A DNA stretch of 14,513 nt from the NCBI GenBank assembly GCA_946183175.1, contig CAMHBH010000047.1:1-14513 (forward strand). The letters run 5' to 3'. The position numbers and the translations under genes are program-made. Below are positions 14,510-14,513 of this stretch, piece by piece. The DNA comes from an uncultured Oscillibacter sp. GTDB lineage: Bacteria; Bacillota; Clostridia; Oscillospirales; Oscillospiraceae. The notes beneath the pieces were generated by a model. That model did no database searches and was not told the origin of the DNA. It worked only from the letters and a program-made list of their open reading frames with translations. How positions within the stretch are numbered: position 1 is the stretch's first letter; each line of letters opens with the position of its first letter.

Positions 14510-14513
14510 TTCT

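Noticed and set aside
1..14513. tRNA, rRNA, CRISPR arrays, insertion sequences or phage attachment sites
   Set aside because: No cloverleaf-like sequence, long direct repeats, transposase-like frames or terminal inverted repeats were recognised anywhere in the window.

Overview
The window looks like chromosomal DNA of a high-GC, Gram-positive-type anaerobe, most plausibly a member of the Clostridia (Oscillospirales-like gut bacteria). The evidence is strong GGAGG-type ribosome sites, TTG and GTG starts, a YtrA-type GntR regulator with its ABC-2 exporter, an SLH-domain surface protein, formate-tetrahydrofolate ligase, and a pyruvyl-transferase/F420-hydrogenase-beta-like protein of a kind common in gut Firmicutes. 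This placement is inference from gene content. Nothing in the window looks like a phage, IS element, CRISPR array, tRNA or rRNA.

Layout, left to right. (1) 1-42: the first 14 codons of a minus-strand secreted protein or lipoprotein, divergent from (2) 264-1298: a DMT/EamA transporter with a TTG start, a very His-rich tail, its own promoter, a 14-bp palindrome in its leader and a terminator at 1349-1374. (3) 1494-3368: a tight three-gene operon of YtrA-type GntR repressor, ABC ATPase and ABC-2 permease. It is driven by a promoter whose spacer and -10 are covered by three tandem 9-bp repeats, and it ends at a terminator at 3378-3416. (4) 3561-7935: an apparent three-gene unit with a good promoter at 3495-3523 and a terminator at 7939-7973. 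It encodes dCMP deaminase, a 784-residue fusion of polysaccharide pyruvyl transferase, a two-cluster ferredoxin and an FrhB-like domain, and an exported SLH protein with a decayed GH18-like domain. (5) 12677 down to 7993, minus strand: a GntP-family permease, glycerate kinase and a soluble PAS-PAS hybrid histidine kinase. This reads as a glycerate uptake and phosphorylation module with an attached sensor. (6) 12842-14509: complete fhs, divergent from the permease, with back-to-back promoters in a 164-bp spacer.

How the genes may work together. SLH domains classically bind pyruvylated cell-wall glycan, and pyruvylation is done by CsaB-type members of the pyruvyl transferase superfamily. A pyruvyl-transferase-domain fusion directly upstream of an SLH protein, apparently in one transcript, therefore suggests a joint surface-anchoring function. 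In the glycerate unit, permease and kinase would deliver glycerate to glycolysis as phosphoglycerate.

The strongest sequence-level signal is compositional. Reading the whole window I found no GATC at all, where base composition predicts about 50. The same-composition palindrome GTAC occurs more than 60 times. Ile codons after a G-ending codon are ATT rather than ATC, so the avoidance acts at the level of synonymous choice.

No gene-free stretch exceeds 300 bases. The longest gaps (43-263, 1299-1493, 3369-3560, 12678-12841) hold promoters, hairpins and terminators, listed below.
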